From positions 186,001-250,000 of the forward strand of contig CAWFFM010000002.1 of NCBI GenBank assembly GCA_963815125.1: 64,000 nucleotides of DNA, read 5' to 3'. This DNA is from Actinocatenispora sp963815125 (GTDB lineage Bacteria; Actinomycetota; Actinomycetes; Mycobacteriales; Micromonosporaceae). Each line of letters begins with the position of its first letter. Positions within the stretch are counted from its first letter, which is position 1. The notes under the pieces are model-generated. The model was given only the letters and a program-made list of their open reading frames with translations. It made no database searches and was not told where the DNA came from. The translations under genes and the position numbers were made by a program. This document shows, piece after piece, positions 49,337 to 59,018 of the stretch.

Positions 49337-50956
49337 ATGGCTTCGTTCCAACCCGCACCAGACTGGCTGTCCGATGCGGTGCTGTACCAGCTCTACCCGC
49401 AGAGCTTCGCCGACTCCGACGGCGACGGCATCGGTGACTTCAACGGGGTCAGCGAGCGACTCGACTACCTGGCCTGGCTGGGGGTCAACACCGTCTGGAT
49501 CAACCCCTGTTTCGTCTCCCCGTTCGGTGACGCGGGCTATGACGTCGCCGACCACCTGCGCGTCGCGCCCCGCTACGGCACCGAGGAGGACCTGGTCCGG
49601 CTCATCGACCAGGCCCGCCGGCGGGACATCCGTATCCTGTTCGACCTGGTCCCCGGGCACACCTCGGACCAGCACCCCTGGTTCCTCGCCTCGGCGGAGG
49701 ATCCCGACGACCACCGCTTCGTCTGGTGCGACACCGGTCAGCCACCCGCAGGCTTCGTTCCGTCACCCGGCTCACGCCCCGGTGCGTACCTGCCGAACTT
49801 CTTCAGCTTCCAGCCGGCCCTCAACTTCGGCTATGCCCGCAGCGATCCGGCGGAACCCTGGCGGCAGAGCGTGGACGCCGACGGTCCCCGCGCCAACCGC
49901 GCCGCACTGCGCGAGATCATGGACCACTGGCTGAGCCTCGGCATTGCCGGCTTCCGCGTCGACATGGCAGGCTCCCTGGTCAAGGACGATCCGGGCCGCA
50001 TCGAGACCGGCAAGCTGTGGGCCGACATGCGGCACTGGCTGGACGCCAGCCATCCGGAGGCCGTGCTGTTCTCCGAGTGGGGCGATCCGGTCACCTCCGT
50101 ACCGGCCGGGTTCCACGCGGACTTCTTCCTGCAGTTCGGCGGCCCCACCGAAGGTCGGCCGCTGCGATCGCTGTGGAACAACCGGCAGGGCACCGACAAC
50201 GACGACTGGGACCCGGTCGACTGCTTCTTCGACGCCGCCGGCAACGGATCGCCGCAGACCTTCGTCACGGCGTGGCAGGAGGCCAGTCAGGCGGTCCGGG
50301 GCGGCGGCCACATCGCGGTACCCAGCGCCAACCACGACTTCGCCCGGTTGCGTTGCGGAGACCGTACCGCCGAGCAGCTTGCTGTCGCGTTCGCGTTCCT
50401 GCTGACCTGGCCGACCCTGCCGACCATCTACTACGGCGATGAGATCGGCATGCGTTTCGTACCGGGGCTGCCCGACACCGAGGGCAGCGTGCTCGGATCG
50501 CGCTACAACCGGGCCGGCTCCCGTACCCCGATGCAGTGGGACGGCAGTGCCAACGCGGGCTTCTCCACGGCACCCGCCGAGCGGCTCTATCTGCCGCTGG
50601 ACCCCGAGGCCGGTCGGCCGAACGTCGAGGCGCAGCGCGCCGAGCCGACCTCCCTGCTCAACCTCGTACGGCAGCTGATCGCGCTGCGTCGCAGTACACC
50701 GGCGCTCGGGGCCGACGCGGACGTGGAGGTACTGTCCGCCGGATACCCGTTCGCCTACCTGCGGGGCAGGGATCATCTGGTGGTGGTCAATCCACGGCGG
50801 ACCTCCGCCACCGTGGAGCTGACCGCGGTCACCGGCGCGGCGCATGCCGTACTGGCCGACGGCGTGCAGTTCGACGGCGCGACGATCACAGTGTCAGGTT
50901 TCGGCTATGGGATCTTCCGCCTGGACCCCACGGCGGACGTGGCCGCCACGTCGTGA
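49337..50956 (+). CDS. GH13 alpha-glucosidase/amylase-family enzyme (cytosolic)
   Basis: 539-residue alpha-amylase-family enzyme without a signal peptide. It opens DAVLYQLYPQSFADSDGDGI and GDFNGVSERL. The catalytic residues are D209 (GFRVDMAG), E247 (FSEWGDP) and the transition-state Asp D334 (PSANHDFARL). Members with this start act as oligosaccharide alpha-glucosidases or maltose/trehalose-type transferases. The position after a secreted alpha-glycosidase and a ROK repressor suggests that it processes the imported product. The specificity is not resolved. It is followed closely by an independent methyltransferase gene. Confidence 0.9.
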   Translation: MASFQPAPDWLSDAVLYQLYPQSFADSDGDGIGDFNGVSERLDYLAWLGVNTVWINPCFVSPFGDAGYDVADHLRVAPRYGTEEDLVRLIDQARRRDIRILFDLVPGHTSDQHPWFLASAEDPDDHRFVWCDTGQPPAGFVPSPGSRPGAYLPNFFSFQPALNFGYARSDPAEPWRQSVDADGPRANRAALREIMDHWLSLGIAGFRVDMAGSLVKDDPGRIETGKLWADMRHWLDASHPEAVLFSEWGDPVTSVPAGFHADFFLQFGGPTEGRPLRSLWNNRQGTDNDDWDPVDCFFDAAGNGSPQTFVTAWQEASQAVRGGGHIAVPSANHDFARLRCGDRTAEQLAVAFAFLLTWPTLPTIYYGDEIGMRFVPGLPDTEGSVLGSRYNRAGSRTPMQWDGSANAGFSTAPAERLYLPLDPEAGRPNVEAQRAEPTSLLNLVRQLIALRRSTPALGADADVEVLSAGYPFAYLRGRDHLVVVNPRRTSATVELTAVTGAAHAVLADGVQFDGATITVSGFGYGIFRLDPTADVAATS

Positions 50957-50977
50957 ACGGCCGTGCACAATGAACTG

Positions 50978-51637
50978 GTGACTGAGATCGACAGTGTGCC
51001 AGCAGGCTGGGCGGCCCGCCAGCAGCGTCAGGCGGCCGGGTTCGACGCGATCGGCGCCCACTACGACGAGGTGTTCCCGCACAAGGAGGGGCAGCTGCAC
51101 CACGGCGAGCTGCTGCTCGCACGGTTGCCGGTGGGCGCACGGGTCCTGGACGTCGGTTGCGGTACCGGTCTGCCGACGGCGAAACAGTTGGCCGCTGCGG
51201 GGTGCGCGGTGACCGGCATCGACATCTCACCGGTCATGCTGGACCTGGCCCGGGGCAACGTACCGGACGCCAGCTTCCTGTGCCGCGACGTGGTCGGGCT
51301 CGGCGCGGACCTCGGTCAGTTCCATGCGGTGGTCGCGTTCTTCTCCCTGCTGATGCTGCCGCGGCGGGAGATCGACCGTACTCTCCACCAACTGCAGAAG
51401 CAGCTGCTGCCCGGCGGTTGGTTGGCGCTCGGCATGGTGGAGGCCGACCTCGACGATGTGGAGGTGCCGTTCCTCGGTGCCCCGTTGCGCCTGACCGGTC
51501 TGCCCCGTACCCGGCTGCGGGAGACGGTGGAGGCTGCCGGCTTCACCGTCCACACGTTCGACGAGCGTTCCTACGAGCCACCCACACCGGATGCGCCGGC
51601 CGAGACACAGCTGTTCGTGCTGGCACGCCGCGACTGA
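50978..51637 (+). CDS. Class I SAM-dependent methyltransferase
   Basis: 219-residue methyltransferase. Motif I is VLDVGCGTGLPTAKQL, motif II VTGIDISPVMLDLAR, then FHAVVAFFSLLMLPRREIDR and LPGGWLALGMVEADLDDVEV. The start is taken as GTG 50978 because CACAAT (50966-50971) lies 6 nt upstream and the protein then begins with the conserved-looking TEIDSVPAGWAARQQRQAAG; GTG 50963 is the longer alternative. It is not functionally linked to the preceding sugar operon as far as can be seen. Confidence 0.85.
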   Translation: MTEIDSVPAGWAARQQRQAAGFDAIGAHYDEVFPHKEGQLHHGELLLARLPVGARVLDVGCGTGLPTAKQLAAAGCAVTGIDISPVMLDLARGNVPDASFLCRDVVGLGADLGQFHAVVAFFSLLMLPRREIDRTLHQLQKQLLPGGWLALGMVEADLDDVEVPFLGAPLRLTGLPRTRLRETVEAAGFTVHTFDERSYEPPTPDAPAETQLFVLARRD

Positions 51638-51757
51638 GCGGATCCGCGCACCGCGAAGGGCCGGGGACGCTGTCACGAAAAAAGTCATCGGCGCTTGTTT
51701 TCTGCCGGCTCCGGTGCGAACCTGACACGGGCGGTACCGTGCGACGGGAGGCATCGG

Positions 51758-52543
51758 GTGGTCGAGCTGGGCGCGCTGCTGGCGGATCTCACTGCCGAGG
51801 GCCAGGAGCTGGACGACCTCGTCGCGGACCTGCCCGAACACCGATGGCGGCGGTCGACGCCGGCCGCTGGTTGGACGATCGCGCATCAGATCGCGCACCT
51901 GGCCTGGACCGATGAACTCGCTTGCCGCTCCGCCATCGACCCGGAGGGTTTCATCGCCGGCCTCCGTGCGCTACCTGACGGCGTACAGCCCTTCGTCGAC
52001 GCCGGCGCGCAACGGGGTGCCGCGGACCCGCCGGGCCAGCTCCTGACCCGCTGGCGCGCCGGTCGTGCCGAACTGGCCAGCGAGCTGCGCACGGTGCCCC
52101 TGGGACAGAAACTGCCCTGGATCGGCACCCGGATGAGTCCCGCCTCGATGGCCACCGGCCGGTTGATGGAGACATGGGCACACGGTCAGGACGTCGCCGA
52201 CGCACTCGGCGTCACCCGTACCCCGAACGCCCGGCTCTACCACGTCGCCCGGATCGGGGTACGGGCCCGGGACTACGCGTTCACGCTGCACGGACTGACG
52301 CCGCCCGGCACCGAGTTCCGGGTCGAGCTGACCGCGCCGGACGGGCACGAATGGGCGTTCGGACCACCGGACGCCGCCCAGCGGATCCACGGGCCGGCGC
52401 TGGACTGGTGCCTGGTGGCCACCCAGCGACGGCATCCGGACGACACGTCGCTCGTCGCGACCGGCGAGGAAGCCCGGACCTGGCTGCGGATCGCGCAGGC
52501 GTTCGCGGGTCCGGCCGGTACCGGCCGGAAGGCGGGGCAGTGA
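51758..52543 (+). CDS. TIGR03084 family metal-binding (DinB/MDMPI-like) protein
   Basis: 261-residue protein. The N-terminal DinB-fold half has the metal-ligand pattern GWTIAHQIAHLAWTDELACR; WMGTRMSPASMATGRLMETW-like and HGQDVADALG segments complete the site. The C-terminal half is a small mixed domain. It is related to mycothiol-dependent maleylpyruvate isomerase; members of TIGR03084 are typically encoded next to AtuA and acyl-CoA carboxylase genes, as here. It may catalyse a thiol-assisted isomerisation, which is inference. The start is GTG 51758, with GGGAGG 8 nt upstream; it overlaps AtuA by TGATG. Confidence 0.85.
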   Translation: MVELGALLADLTAEGQELDDLVADLPEHRWRRSTPAAGWTIAHQIAHLAWTDELACRSAIDPEGFIAGLRALPDGVQPFVDAGAQRGAADPPGQLLTRWRAGRAELASELRTVPLGQKLPWIGTRMSPASMATGRLMETWAHGQDVADALGVTRTPNARLYHVARIGVRARDYAFTLHGLTPPGTEFRVELTAPDGHEWAFGPPDAAQRIHGPALDWCLVATQRRHPDDTSLVATGEEARTWLRIAQAFAGPAGTGRKAGQ

Positions 52544-54237
52544 TGAGTACGCCGATCCGGATCGCCAACGCCTCCGGGTTCTACGGCGACCGGTTCAGCG
52601 CGGTGCGCGAGATGCTCACCGACGGTCCGCTGGACGTACTGACCGGCGACTACCTCGCCGAGCTGACGATGCTGATCCTGGCCCGGGACCGGGCGAAGGA
52701 CCCGGCACTTGGTTATGCGAAGACCTTTCTGCGGCAGATGGAGGAATGTCTCGGCCTTGCCCTGGAACGCGGCGTACGGATCGTGACCAACGCCGGTGGG
52801 CTCAACCCCGCGGGCCTGGCGGAGGCCCTGAACGGTCTCGCCGACCGGCTCGGGATCACGGTCCGGATCGGATACGTGGCCGGCGACGACCTCACCGCGA
52901 AGGCCGCTGAGCTGGGGCTCGGCAGCCCGCTGGCGGCCAACGCCTACCTGGGTGCGTGGGGCATCGCCGACTGCCTGCGTTCCGGCGCGGACCTGGTGGT
53001 GACCGGCCGGGTCACCGACGCCTCACTGGTCGTCGGTCCGGCCGCCGCGCATTTCGGCTGGCGGCCCGACGACTACGACGCCCTCGCCGGCGCGGTGGTC
53101 GCCGGCCATGTCGTCGAATGCGGCACCCAGGCCACCGGCGGCAACTACGCGTTCTTCGGCGAGATCGGGGATCCGGTACGGCCCGGGTTCCCGATCGCCG
53201 AGGTGCACGCCGACGGTTCGAGCGTGATCACCAAACACCGCGGCACCGGCGGTGCGGTCAGCGTGGGCACGGTGACCGCGCAGCTGTTGTACGAGATCGC
53301 CGGTGCCCGGTACGCCGGGCCGGATGTCACGGCGCGCTTCGACACCATCAGCGTGGCGGATGCCGGCCCCGACCGGGTGCGTATCACCGGTGTACAGGGC
53401 GAGCCGCCACCGCCGCAGTTGAAGATCTCGCGCAATGTGCTCGGTGGCTACCGCAACCAGGTGGAGTTCCTGCTGACCGGGCTGGACGTGGCGGACAAGG
53501 CTGCCCTGGCCCGACGTCAGTTCGAGGCAGCGCTGCCGATCACGCCCGCAGAGCTGCGCTGGACGCTGGCGCGTACCGACCATCCCGACGCTGGGCAGCA
53601 GGAGGAGACCACCGCGGTACTGCGCTGTGTGGCGCGGGACCCGGACAAGAAGACGGTCGGTCGCGGGTTCTCCGGCGCCGCAGTGGAACTCGCGCTGGCC
53701 AGCTATCCCGGGTTCCATCTGTCCGCACCGCCCGGCGATGCCTCACCGTACGGTGTCTTCCTACCTGCCTACCTACCTGCCGGCCAGGTGCCGCACCACG
53801 CCGTACATCCGGACGGCAGCCGGGCGCAGATAGCGGCGGCGACCGACACCCGGGCGCTTGCCGAGGTGACCGAACCGGCGCTGCCCGAACCGCTGCCGCC
53901 GGGCCCGACCCGCAGCGCGCCGCTGGGTCTGGTGGTGGGGGCCCGCAGCGGCGACAAGGGCGGCGATGCGAACGTGGGCGTGTGGGCCCGCGACGATCGG
54001 ACCTGGCGTTGGTTGGCGCACACGTTGACGGTGCGGCAGCTGCGCAGCCTGCTCCCGGAGACCGCGGAGCATCCGGTCGTGCGGTACGTGCTGCCGAACC
54101 TGCGTGCGCTCAACTTCGTGGTGTCCGGGCTGCTCGGCGCAGGCGTCGCGGCGCAGGAACGGTTCGACCCGCAGGCCAAGGCGCTCGGTGAATGGTTGCG
54201 GGCCCGGCACCTGGAGATACCGGAGACACTGCTATGA
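52543..54237 (+). CDS. AtuA-like protein (DUF1446), acyclic terpene utilisation family
   Basis: 564-residue two-part protein. The large N-terminal DUF1446/AtuA domain has RIANASGFYGDRFSAVREM, TGDYLAELTMLILARDR, TNAGGLNPAGL, GADLVVTGRVTDASLVVGPA and ECGTQATGGNYAFFGE. The last ~100 residues form a small AtuA C-terminal domain (LGLVVGARSGDKGGDANVGV; PNLRALNFVVSGLLG). In Pseudomonas, atuA lies in the citronellol/geranyl-CoA degradation locus, but its reaction is undefined. Here both domains are fused in one chain; in some lineages the C-terminal domain is a separate gene. It is coupled to its neighbours on both sides. Confidence 0.87.
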   Translation: MSTPIRIANASGFYGDRFSAVREMLTDGPLDVLTGDYLAELTMLILARDRAKDPALGYAKTFLRQMEECLGLALERGVRIVTNAGGLNPAGLAEALNGLADRLGITVRIGYVAGDDLTAKAAELGLGSPLAANAYLGAWGIADCLRSGADLVVTGRVTDASLVVGPAAAHFGWRPDDYDALAGAVVAGHVVECGTQATGGNYAFFGEIGDPVRPGFPIAEVHADGSSVITKHRGTGGAVSVGTVTAQLLYEIAGARYAGPDVTARFDTISVADAGPDRVRITGVQGEPPPPQLKISRNVLGGYRNQVEFLLTGLDVADKAALARRQFEAALPITPAELRWTLARTDHPDAGQQEETTAVLRCVARDPDKKTVGRGFSGAAVELALASYPGFHLSAPPGDASPYGVFLPAYLPAGQVPHHAVHPDGSRAQIAAATDTRALAEVTEPALPEPLPPGPTRSAPLGLVVGARSGDKGGDANVGVWARDDRTWRWLAHTLTVRQLRSLLPETAEHPVVRYVLPNLRALNFVVSGLLGAGVAAQERFDPQAKALGEWLRARHLEIPETLL

Positions 54238-55832
54238 CCGCGCTGGTATCCACCATCGACAGTCAGTCGAGCGGCTGTACGGCCAACCGGGAAGCGATGC
54301 TGGACAAGCTCGCCGCGCTCGACGCCGAGCATGCGAAGGCGGTGTCGGGTGGCGGTGAGAAGTACGTCCGGCGCCACCGGGAACGCGGCAAGTTCCTCGC
54401 CCGGGAACGGATCGAGCTGCTGCTCGACGAGGACTCACCGTTCCTGGAACTGTCCACCCTGGCCGGTTGGGGCAGCGACTATCCGGTCGGTGCCAGCGCG
54501 GTCACCGGGATCGGTGTGGTGGAGGGCGTCGAGTGTGTCGTGGTCGCCAACGACCCGACGGTACGCGGCGGCTCCACCAATCCGTGGACAATGCGCAAGA
54601 TACTGCGCGCGCTGGACATCGCCCGCACCAACCGGCTTCCGGTGCTGTTGCTGGTGGAGTCCGGTGGCGCCGACCTACCCAGCCAGAAGGAGATCTTCAT
54701 CCCGGGCGGCCGTACCTTCCGGGACCTGACCCAGCTGTCGGCGGCCGGGATACCCACCATCGCGCTGGTGTTCGGCAACTCCACCGCGGGCGGCGCGTAC
54801 CTGCCCGGGATGTCCGATCACGTGGTGATGATCCGTGAACGATCGAAGGTTTTCCTCGGTGGCCCGCCGCTGGTGAAGGTGGCCACCGGCGAGGAGTCCG
54901 ACGACGAGTCGTTGGGCGGTGCGCAGATGCACGCCCGTACCTCCGGTCTGGCCGATCATCTCGCGGTCGACGAACTCGACGCGATCCGGATCGGCCGACG
55001 CATCGTGGCCCGTCTCAACTGGCGTAAGCAGGGTCCCGCGCCGGTGGCAGCGGTGGCAGAACCCCGCTATGCGGCGGAGGATCTGCTCGGCATCGCGCCG
55101 GTCGACCTGCGGGTGCCGTTCGATCCGCGGGAGGTGATCGCCCGGGTGGTGGACGGCTCGGACTTCGACGAGTTCAAGCCGGAGTACGGCACCAGCCTGG
55201 CGACCGGGTGGGCCCGGGTGCACGGCTACCCGGTCGGGATCCTCGCCAACGCACGAGGGGTGCTGTTCAGTCCCGAGTCCCAGAAGGCCGCCCAGTTCAT
55301 CCAGCTCGCGAACCGCTCGGACACTCCGTTGGTCTTCCTGCACAACACCACCGGGTACATGGTCGGGCGCGACTACGAGCAGGGCGGGATCATCAAGCAC
55401 GGCGCGCTGATGCTCAACGCGGTGTCCAACTCGGCGGTGCCGCACATCTCGATCCTGCTGGGTGCCTCGTACGGGGCGGGCCACTACGGCATGTGCGGCC
55501 GGGCGTACGATCCCCGGTTCCTGTTCGCCTGGCCGAGCGCGAAGTCGGCGGTGATGGGTCCGCAGCAGCTGGCCGGGGTGCTGGGCATCATGGCCAGGCA
55601 GGCCGCCGCGCATGCTGGTCGGCCCTACGACGAGGAGGCCGATCAGGCGATGCGGGCAGCGGTGGAGCAGCAGGTCGAGGCCGAGTCGTTGCCGATGTTC
55701 CTGTCCGGACGGCTCTATGACGACGGGGTCATCGACCCGCGGGACACCCGAACCGTGCTCGGCCTGTGCCTTTCCGCCATCCACAGTGGACCGATCGAGG
55801 GCGCCCGTGGTTTCGGCGTCTTCCGGATGTGA
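54234..55832 (+). CDS. Acyl-CoA carboxylase beta subunit (carboxyltransferase)
   Basis: 532-residue carboxyltransferase of the methylcrotonyl-/geranyl-/propionyl-CoA type. Its features are GGGEKYVRRHRERGKFLARE, LLLVESGGADLPSQ, FGNSTAGGAYLPGMSDHVVM and the oxyanion-site segment of VFLGGPPLVKVATGEE. LGASYGAGHYGMCGRAYDPR lies in the second half. The RERGKFLARERIELLLDEDS start and GGxxLPxQ pattern favour methylcrotonyl- or geranyl-CoA carboxylases over acetyl-CoA carboxylase. It overlaps AtuA (ATGA) and is followed by the biotin subunit with a GTGA overlap, so the four genes form a coupled operon. Confidence 0.9.
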   Translation: MTALVSTIDSQSSGCTANREAMLDKLAALDAEHAKAVSGGGEKYVRRHRERGKFLARERIELLLDEDSPFLELSTLAGWGSDYPVGASAVTGIGVVEGVECVVVANDPTVRGGSTNPWTMRKILRALDIARTNRLPVLLLVESGGADLPSQKEIFIPGGRTFRDLTQLSAAGIPTIALVFGNSTAGGAYLPGMSDHVVMIRERSKVFLGGPPLVKVATGEESDDESLGGAQMHARTSGLADHLAVDELDAIRIGRRIVARLNWRKQGPAPVAAVAEPRYAAEDLLGIAPVDLRVPFDPREVIARVVDGSDFDEFKPEYGTSLATGWARVHGYPVGILANARGVLFSPESQKAAQFIQLANRSDTPLVFLHNTTGYMVGRDYEQGGIIKHGALMLNAVSNSAVPHISILLGASYGAGHYGMCGRAYDPRFLFAWPSAKSAVMGPQQLAGVLGIMARQAAAHAGRPYDEEADQAMRAAVEQQVEAESLPMFLSGRLYDDGVIDPRDTRTVLGLCLSAIHSGPIEGARGFGVFRM

Positions 55833-55837
55833 GCGCG

Positions 55838-57793
55838 ATGATCTCTTCGGTACTGGTCGCGAATCGGGGCGAGATCGCCCGCCGCATCTTCCGCACCTGT
55901 CGGGACGCCGGCATCGGCACAGTGGCCGTCCATTCGGACGCCGACGCCGACGCGCCGTACGTGGCGGAGGCCGATGCGGCGGTCCGGTTGCCCGGCGACG
56001 CGGCCGCCGACACGTACCTGCGGGCGGACCTGCTGGTGGCGGCGGCACTGCGGGCCGGCGCGGATGCGGTCCACCCCGGGTACGGGTTCCTGTCGGAGAA
56101 CGCCGAATTCGCCGCCGCGGTCACCGCGGCCGGGCTCACCTGGATCGGGCCGCCGGCCGCGGCGATCGCCTCGATGGGTTCCAAGATCGAAGCGAAACGG
56201 CTGATGGCCACGGCGGACGTGCCGGTGCTCGCCGAGCTTGTGCCCGATCAGCTCACCGCCGCCGATCTGCCGGCACTGCTCAAGGCATCCGCCGGTGGCG
56301 GGGGGCGAGGCATGCGGGTGGTACGGACCATGGCCGAGCGCGACGCGATGTTGGTCGCCGCGCGAGCGGAGGCACTCTCGGCGTTCGGCGACGACACCGT
56401 ACTCGCCGAGCCCTACCTGGCCACCGGTCGGCATATCGAGGTCCAGATACTCGGCGACCGCTACGGTGGGGTCCAGGTGGTCGGCGAGCGCGAATGTTCC
56501 ATCCAGCGCCGGCATCAGAAGATCGTCGAGGAGGCGCCGTCCCCACTGGTGGAACGGACCCCCGGGATGCGGGACCGGCTCTTCGACGCGGCCCGGCGGG
56601 CGGCGTCGGCGATCGGCTACGTCGGTGCCGGCACGGTGGAGTTCCTCGCCGACGAGGAGGGCAACTTCTTCTTCCTGGAGATGAACACCCGGCTGCAGGT
56701 CGAGCACCCGGTCACCGAATGCACCACCGGGGAGGACCTGGTCGGCTGGCAGCTACGGCTCGCCGACGGGGCCCGGCTGCCCGACGCCACGCCGACATCA
56801 CGCGGACACGCGATCGAGGTACGCCTCTACGCCGAGGATCCGGCGCGCGACTGGCAGCCGCAGGCCGGCGCGCTGCACCGGTTCGAACTGCCGGGCGTCA
56901 CCGTGGAGTTCGCTACCGGGGGTACCGACGGGGTGCGGCTGGACGCCGGGGTTCAGGACGGCTCGACCGTGCCGGTGTACTACGACCCGATGCTCGCCAA
57001 GGTGATCGCCTGGGGGCCGGACCGGACCGCGGTGGCCCGGCGACTGGCCGGGGTACTGGCCGGCGCCCGGCTGCACGGCCTGACCACCAACCGGGACCTG
57101 CTGGTACGCGTGCTGCGCCAGCCGGCGTTCCTGGCCGGTGAGACCGACACCGCGTTCCTGGACCGGCATGGCCTGTCGCTGCTCGCCCAACCGTTGGCCG
57201 ACAAGGACAGTGCGGAACTGTCCACATTGGCGGCGGCGCTGGCCGGCGCGGCGGCCAACCGGCGGGCGCCGTACGTGCCGTCCGGTTGGCGCAACGTCGC
57301 GGCGCATCCGCAGTCCAAGCGCTACCGCACGGCCTCCGGTACCTGTGAGGTCCGTTACCGGTTCGGCCGGGACGGCATCGAGGTGCCGGGGCATGAGGGA
57401 CTGGTGCTCCTGCGCTGCACCCCGGACCGGGTGGTGCTGGAGGTCGACGGGGTCCGGCGCGATTTCCGGGTGTCGAACCATCCGGGCCTGATATGCGTGG
57501 ACTCCGCACTCGGTGCGGTGACACTGCGTCCGGAGCCCCGGTTCCCCGATCCCACCGTCGACGTGGTGCCCGGTTCGCTGATCGCGCCGATGCCCGCGAC
57601 CGTTGTCCGGATCGTTGTGGCGGTCGGCGATCCGGTTGTCGCCGGCGATCCGCTGCTGGTACTGGAGGCGATGAAGATGCAGCACACGATCGCTGCAGCG
57701 ATCGCCGGAACGGTCACCGAACTGCCCGTCGGCACCGGCCAGCAGGTAGAGCTCGGCACCGTACTGGCTGTGGTGGCACCGCAGAACCCCTGA
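55838..57793 (+). CDS. Acyl-CoA carboxylase alpha subunit (biotin carboxylase plus BCCP)
   Basis: 651-residue subunit. The biotin carboxylase domain (1-450) starts SSVLVANRGEIARRIFRTCR, with HPGYGFLSENAEFA, the ATP loop KASAGGGGRGMRVV, and EMNTRLQVEHPVTE. A middle domain is followed by the biotinyl domain, whose carrier Lys is K613 in EAMKM; LIAPMPATVVRIVV precedes it. It pairs with the beta subunit just upstream. ATG 55838 matches the usual N-terminus; GTG 55829, overlapping the previous stop, is possible. Confidence 0.92.
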   Translation: MISSVLVANRGEIARRIFRTCRDAGIGTVAVHSDADADAPYVAEADAAVRLPGDAAADTYLRADLLVAAALRAGADAVHPGYGFLSENAEFAAAVTAAGLTWIGPPAAAIASMGSKIEAKRLMATADVPVLAELVPDQLTAADLPALLKASAGGGGRGMRVVRTMAERDAMLVAARAEALSAFGDDTVLAEPYLATGRHIEVQILGDRYGGVQVVGERECSIQRRHQKIVEEAPSPLVERTPGMRDRLFDAARRAASAIGYVGAGTVEFLADEEGNFFFLEMNTRLQVEHPVTECTTGEDLVGWQLRLADGARLPDATPTSRGHAIEVRLYAEDPARDWQPQAGALHRFELPGVTVEFATGGTDGVRLDAGVQDGSTVPVYYDPMLAKVIAWGPDRTAVARRLAGVLAGARLHGLTTNRDLLVRVLRQPAFLAGETDTAFLDRHGLSLLAQPLADKDSAELSTLAAALAGAAANRRAPYVPSGWRNVAAHPQSKRYRTASGTCEVRYRFGRDGIEVPGHEGLVLLRCTPDRVVLEVDGVRRDFRVSNHPGLICVDSALGAVTLRPEPRFPDPTVDVVPGSLIAPMPATVVRIVVAVGDPVVAGDPLLVLEAMKMQHTIAAAIAGTVTELPVGTGQQVELGTVLAVVAPQNP

Positions 57794-57828
57794 GCGGACG
57801 GATCCGTCCGGCGCACCGAGGAGGAACC

Positions 57829-58986
57829 ATGACCTTCACCGACACCGAGGAGCAGGCCGCGCTGCGCCAGGCGGTCGCGGCGCTGGGCCGACGGTACGGC
57901 TACGACTACTTCCTGGCGAAGGCCCGTGCCGGTGAACACGTCACGCAGCTGTGGCGGGAGGCCGGGAAGCTGGGCTATCTGGGGGTGAGCCTGCCGGAGG
58001 AGTACGGCGGCGGGGGAGCCGGGGTGTACGAACTGGCCCTGGTGCTCGAGGAACTGGGCGCGGCCGGCTGCCCGCTACTGATGATGATCGTGTCACCGGC
58101 CATCTGCGGCACCATCATCAGCCGGTTCGGCACCGCGGAGCAGAAGCGCCGGTGGCTGCCCGGCATCGCGGACGGTTCGCGGATCATGGCCTTCGGCATC
58201 ACCGAACCCGATGCCGGGTCCAACTCCCACCGGTTGGCCACGGTCGGTCGACGCGACGGCGACGACTGGATCCTGTCCGGTCGCAAGGTGTTCATCTCCG
58301 GCGTGGACGCCGCGGACGAGGTGCTGATCGTCGGGCGTACCGAGGACCGGCGTACCGGCCGGTTGGCTCCGGCGTTGTTCGTGGTGCCCGCCGACGCTCC
58401 CGGGTTCGAGTGGCGTCCGATCGAGATGGAACTGGTTTCGCCGGAACGTCAGTTCCAACTGTTCCTCGACGACGTCCGGTTGCCGGCGGACGCGTTGATC
58501 GGTGAGCCGGATGCCGGTCTGATGCAGCTGTTCGCCGGGCTCAACCCGGAACGGATCATGGCTGCCGCATTCGCGACGGGTCTGGGCCGGCACGCGTTGG
58601 ACAAGGCGGTCGACTACACGCGTGAGCGTACCGTCTGGGACGGTCCGATCGCCGGTCACCAGGGCATCGCGCATCCACTGGCGCGCTGCCGGATCGAGCT
58701 GGAGCTGGCCAGGTTGATGACCCAGAAGGCCGCAGCCCGCTACGACGCGGGCGACGATCAGGGTGCCGGCGAGGCCGCGAACATGGCCAAGTACGCGGCC
58801 GGTGAAGCCTGCGCACGCACCGTCGACTCCGCCGTACAGGCGTTGGGTGGCAACGGACTGACCGTGGAATACGGTGTGGCGCCGTTGATCGCGCTGTCCC
58901 GGGTCGGCCGTATCGCGCCGGTGAGCCGGGAGATGATCCTGAACTTCGTCGCGCAGCACACCCTCGGCCTGCCCCGGTCGTACTGA
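57829..58986 (+). CDS. Acyl-CoA dehydrogenase
   Basis: 385-residue flavoenzyme introducing the alpha-beta double bond that the carboxylase substrate needs. Features include LGVSLPEEYGGGGAGVYELA, the FAD/substrate region MAFGITEPDAGSNSHRLAT, WILSGRKVFISGVDAADEV, and HPLARCRIELELARLMTQKA. The C-terminal part is VQALGGNGLTVEYGVAPLIA. It resembles AtuD/citronellyl-CoA and short branched-chain dehydrogenases. The catalytic Glu could not be placed with confidence. GAGGAGG precedes ATG 57829, 35 bp after the alpha subunit. Confidence 0.9.
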   Translation: MTFTDTEEQAALRQAVAALGRRYGYDYFLAKARAGEHVTQLWREAGKLGYLGVSLPEEYGGGGAGVYELALVLEELGAAGCPLLMMIVSPAICGTIISRFGTAEQKRRWLPGIADGSRIMAFGITEPDAGSNSHRLATVGRRDGDDWILSGRKVFISGVDAADEVLIVGRTEDRRTGRLAPALFVVPADAPGFEWRPIEMELVSPERQFQLFLDDVRLPADALIGEPDAGLMQLFAGLNPERIMAAAFATGLGRHALDKAVDYTRERTVWDGPIAGHQGIAHPLARCRIELELARLMTQKAAARYDAGDDQGAGEAANMAKYAAGEACARTVDSAVQALGGNGLTVEYGVAPLIALSRVGRIAPVSREMILNFVAQHTLGLPRSY

Positions 58987-59018
58987 CCGGCCCGGCGATC
59001 TGGAGCGCTGATGCCGTG

